A stretch of DNA of 15,963 nucleotides from contig JAUXAJ010000088.1 of assembly GCA_030620005.1 (NCBI GenBank), positions 1-15,963 on the forward strand, in the 5' to 3' direction. The translations under genes were made by a program, and so were the position numbers. The stretch's first letter is position 1. Every line of letters begins with the position of its first letter. The stretch is from Promethearchaeota archaeon. Lineage in GTDB: Archaea > Asgardarchaeota > Lokiarchaeia > Sigynarchaeales > SOKP01. A model generated the notes under the pieces. It was not told the DNA's origin. It did not search any database and worked only from the letters and a program-made list of their open reading frames with translations. Shown here piece by piece: positions 13,648-15,963 of the stretch.

Positions 13648-14289
13648 ATGGCAAATTTCCCCCCCCTTGCTTATAAATCAGATAATATTTTCGAAGAAGT
13701 TTTGAATGAAACGCTGTTCGGATTAGAGGCGTGGTGCGTAGAATTTAACGGTTTTTGTTTAACATTTTTTTGGTATTTGAAATATATTTTTGTTTTTATC
13801 TTGTTGTCCATAGGCATTTCAACTCTTTTAAGGTTAAGAGGGATTTATTTTCAAATAAGACCGAGTAACAAGGAATTAAGCAGAGTTAAAATGAGTCATA
13901 TCGATAAGGCTCGCATAGGATTAGGTACTTTTTACATCGTTTTTGCTATCGGGATATTGTTTAACTTCATGACGTATTTTTTAATATATGTTTTAGATCC
14001 ATTGCCCGACCGGTTAATTTTTAATTTTTTGAATTTTGGTGGGTATATCGATCCGTTTTACATGAACCGCATAGAAGATCTTGACGCTGCGCAATACCCT
14101 CACGAGAAAACCATTTATTATTGCGTTGCGATGTGTTCTTTTATTGCGATTTTGGACATCGTGATAAGCGTTTGGTACATGATAAATAACAACCGCTTTA
14201 ATCCGAAAATCATGATGACTCTTTTAATAGGAGGGGTTACAAATGGAATTTTAACCGGATTTACGACCTGCCTTCCGTTTTTTTTATAA
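13648..14289 (+). CDS. polytopic membrane protein of unknown function, four or more helices
   Basis: Begins at ATG 13648 (213 aa). A TTG at 13588, one base after the previous stop, would add 20 residues of poor composition, so I prefer the ATG. Not recognised. After an N-terminal segment with two Cys (WCVEFNGFC), a long helix follows (YIFVFILLSIGIS), then a basic loop, a second helix (GTFYIVFAIGILFNFM), an acidic outside loop with an Asp/Pro-rich stretch (about 14040-14100), a third helix (CSFIAILDIVISVWYMI) and a C-terminal helix that runs to the last residue. A C8 run sits at about 13659-13666, just after the start. It is probably cotranscribed with the 107-aa gene. Confidence 0.65.
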   Translation: MANFPPLAYKSDNIFEEVLNETLFGLEAWCVEFNGFCLTFFWYLKYIFVFILLSIGISTLLRLRGIYFQIRPSNKELSRVKMSHIDKARIGLGTFYIVFAIGILFNFMTYFLIYVLDPLPDRLIFNFLNFGGYIDPFYMNRIEDLDAAQYPHEKTIYYCVAMCSFIAILDIVISVWYMINNNRFNPKIMMTLLIGGVTNGILTGFTTCLPFFL

Positions 14290-14316
14290 TTAATAATAAA
14301 AATTCAACATAAATCG

Positions 14317-14481
14317 ATGTATATGAAAGAAATGAAAATTATAATGTTTAAATTAGGCTATGTTTTGGACTTTGAAATAGAAAAAGTAAAGACATTTCTG
14401 GAGGAGGAGGTACTTTCGGGGAACGCTGACCCGAAGCTTAAAGCGTTGAACCGTGTGTGGAATTTTCCGAAGCTCCAATGA
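14317..14481 (+). CDS. 54-aa small hypothetical protein
   Basis: A short ORF from ATG 14317 (or 14323, 14332 or 14344) to TGA 14479-14481, 27 bp after the membrane-protein stop and on the same strand. The C-terminal two thirds reads as soluble helical protein (VKTFLEEEVLSGNADPKLKA, then NRVWNFPKLQ), and its G+C content is well above the flanking non-coding DNA, as expected for coding sequence. Its stop lies 27 bp from the convergent csx1-like stop. Function unknown. Confidence 0.5.
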   Translation: MYMKEMKIIMFKLGYVLDFEIEKVKTFLEEEVLSGNADPKLKALNRVWNFPKLQ

Positions 14482-14508
14482 AAGTCTCAAAAACCAATAA
14501 CAAAAGTA

Positions 14509-15864
14509 TCACGGTTTTTTTGACGGTTTTATCTTTTGAACGATTTCTTGAAAATATCTCGCGTTTTCGGCCTTTTTATAGAGTTCTACTAGTTTAACTA
14601 CATCTTCTAAGATTTTAGATTTAAATTGCATCAATGATTTCGAACGTTTTTCCATGACGGCAATTTTATTTCTTGTAGTAAAGACGTGTGCAAAATTATT
14701 TCTCTCGTCTGATAATTCGGATATTATCGAAAATAGTTGGCTTCCTTTAATCCCGTGTTCGCCTGATTTAAGCGACTGTCTTAAAGTTCCAAAACACGCA
14801 GACGCGGATTTTCTGCCTTCTGAATCAAAAGGATCCGAGTCCATGACTTCTTCGCACATCCAAGAGATGAAACTTTCTCGAATTAATTGTAAGGCCGTAG
14901 AAAAATCCATTTTTCGAGTCATTAACAACTCTGCTAAATTAAGTTGCCTGTTCCAGACTTTTAAAGTTTTTGAACCGGATCCATAGATTTTTTCTTTAAT
15001 TAATTGAATTTCTGGAATGATCCCGTTAATAAAGGAATCCTTGTAGAAATTATCGTACTCTTTAAACACTTCTAATGGAACTCGTTTAAAGGGATCGGGT
15101 TTTAAGAGAAACTCAATTTTTTCTAATAACTCTTCACTAACGATTCCGTTATTAACGTACAACATTACTTTTTGCAAGGTTAAAATGAACCCTTTTAAGG
15201 CCTTCACGTTTCCTTTTATCCATTCAAAGGCAGATACATCAAGATTTTTAACGATTAGTTTAATTTGAGAAATTTCTTGCTGTAGCATTATTAATTGATC
15301 CAACTCTATAAAATTTGAATCCTTATCTTTGCCCTGAAATATGGCGTAATAAATTTTCTCTAATTTGTTCGAAGAAATGTTTTCAAAATAGTAAATAAAA
15401 GAAAATAGGAGGCTTTGGAACAATCGAAATCCGTGAGTAATGTCAACGATTACTGAACTGTTTTCAATCTTGTTAAACGCTTGGACGAGCAAGTTAAGAA
15501 ACGACCAGATTTCGTTTTTATTCTCGATGTTCGGAAATTCAATTCCAATAATTTCCGAAGTGTCCGAAAAATTTTCCTTAAATAAATCTTTTATGGCCTT
15601 TCTACTTCTTCCTAAGCCTTCTTCGGCATAATCAGATTCCCAGCCAATTTCGAAACTTTTAACTCCTTCGGGAGTGTTTGGATATAGGACTAAAATTCTA
15701 TTTGGAACTTGGCTTTTTTCTTCTTTTAGATACGTTAATAGAGCGTGACTGGCATACCAATGGTTTAACCTGAATACTTCTCGCTGATTTTCATTAAAAA
15801 TGTAGTTCGTATCGTCATAAAACCTTGAGTTCCCCAATACAGAAACAAAAGTGATATTTTCCAT
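14509..15864 (-). CDS. Csx1-like CRISPR-associated CARF-HEPN protein (TM1812/TIGR02221-type)
   Basis: 451 aa from ATG 15864. The N-terminal half is a CARF domain: strand and loop VSVLGNSRFYDDTNY (residues 7-21) and the family's VDITHGFR (140-147), the region that holds a cyclic oligoadenylate ring. The C-terminal half is helical and contains the HEPN ribonuclease motif R-x4-H as RNNFAH (Arg388, His393). In type III CRISPR systems such proteins are turned on by cyclic oligoadenylate made by Cas10 and then degrade RNA. No cas10 is in the window, so the rest would lie to the right. A GTG at 15873 is in frame, but it lies inside the Shine-Dalgarno of the ATG, which decides the start. Confidence 0.85.
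   Translation of the reverse strand: MENITFVSVLGNSRFYDDTNYIFNENQREVFRLNHWYASHALLTYLKEEKSQVPNRILVLYPNTPEGVKSFEIGWESDYAEEGLGRSRKAIKDLFKENFSDTSEIIGIEFPNIENKNEIWSFLNLLVQAFNKIENSSVIVDITHGFRLFQSLLFSFIYYFENISSNKLEKIYYAIFQGKDKDSNFIELDQLIMLQQEISQIKLIVKNLDVSAFEWIKGNVKALKGFILTLQKVMLYVNNGIVSEELLEKIEFLLKPDPFKRVPLEVFKEYDNFYKDSFINGIIPEIQLIKEKIYGSGSKTLKVWNRQLNLAELLMTRKMDFSTALQLIRESFISWMCEEVMDSDPFDSEGRKSASACFGTLRQSLKSGEHGIKGSQLFSIISELSDERNNFAHVFTTRNKIAVMEKRSKSLMQFKSKILEDVVKLVELYKKAENARYFQEIVQKIKPSKKP
14515..14521 (+). terminator. T-run, possible terminator for the small membrane-gene operon
   Basis: T7 lies 33 bases after the 54-aa ORF stop and just inside the 3' end of the convergent csx1-like gene. A poly-T tract alone can end transcription in archaea. 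No hairpin is evident. Confidence 0.25.
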
Positions 15865-15869
15865 GATAT

Positions 15870-15876
15870 TCACCTT
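15870..15876 (-). promoter_or_regulatory. Shine-Dalgarno that sets the csx1-like start
   Basis: AAGGTGA on the minus strand, five bases before ATG 15864. It matches the 16S anti-SD core well and overlaps the alternative GTG start at 15871-15873. Confidence 0.6.
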
Positions 15877-15894
15877 AAAAATATATTACATCAT

Positions 15895-15902
15895 TATTTA
15901 AA
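15895..15902 (-). promoter_or_regulatory. putative TATA box of the csx1-like gene
   Basis: TTTAAATA on the minus strand, 30-40 bases before the start codon, which would give a very short leader just long enough for the ribosome site. It is followed upstream by a T9/A-rich tract (15911-15924). Confidence 0.35.
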
Positions 15903-15934
15903 TTTAAAACTTTTTTTTTAAAAATGAAGAAATA

Positions 15935-15963
15935 GTTACGTCCGTTTTCGACGGAGAATCCTA
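15935..15963 (+). CRISPR. possible first part of a CRISPR repeat, cut by the window end
   Basis: The last 29 bases start with GTT and hold a small dyad, TCCGT-TTTCG-ACGGA (15941-15955), followed by GAATCCTA. Start, dyad position and G+C rise are what one expects of a 36-37 bp repeat, and it sits about 70 bp upstream of a csx1-like gene behind an AT-rich leader-like stretch. Only one copy is visible, so this stays unproven. Confidence 0.35.

Noticed and set aside
1..15963. tRNA or rRNA genes
   Set aside because: I scanned for T-loop-like GGTTCAAATC and acceptor pairing and found no convincing cloverleaf; no rRNA-like conserved blocks.

Overview
The window looks archaeal and probably comes from an Asgard (Promethearchaeati, Lokiarchaeia-like) genome. 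It is very AT-rich. Most starts lack a Shine-Dalgarno sequence, TTTAAATA-type boxes lie upstream of several genes, and the gene content fits: a non-pyrrolysine MttB-family methyltransferase, SDS22-like leucine-rich repeats, a HerA-type ATPase and a CARF-HEPN protein. The assignment is inferred from gene style; no rRNA or marker gene is present.

Left region (1-5300). An MttB-superfamily corrinoid methyltransferase is cut by the left edge. It is followed on the minus strand by a seven-helix membrane protein, a GNAT acetyltransferase flanked by a 22-bp direct repeat, and a heavily decayed DUF885 peptidase-like gene with a large internal deletion, two in-frame TAA codons and a frameshift. A second broken minus-strand reading (about 5038-5300) and a GC-richer patch (4860-4967) mark this as a decaying, recombined stretch.

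Centre (5300-10263). A plus-strand unit on what looks like a mobile element. It starts with a frame-broken Gly/Arg/Lys-rich small reading, then an 831-aa GIY-YIG endonuclease. That nuclease carries ten perfect-period 18-aa repeats, a helix-turn-helix and a long acidic tail ending in 14-aa repeats. Next come a 53-aa membrane protein and a HerA/VirB4-like ATPase. The last two overlap as ATGATGA and the gap before them is 8 bp, so GIY-YIG, small membrane protein and ATPase are very likely one operon. This nuclease-plus-DNA-pump unit is the best candidate for an undescribed system, either DNA mobilisation or defence.

Right region (10264-15963). A three-part fusion (LRR, nitrilase-fold amidohydrolase, double zinc ribbon) faces a four-helix membrane protein that resembles SLATT/Pycsar-type effectors in layout. 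A plus-strand run follows of two membrane proteins and an unannotated 54-aa ORF, convergent with a Csx1-like CARF-HEPN ribonuclease. About 70 bp upstream of that ribonuclease, at the window edge, a GTT-starting sequence with a small dyad looks like the first part of a CRISPR repeat. Right-hand genes are therefore plausibly part of a defence neighbourhood.
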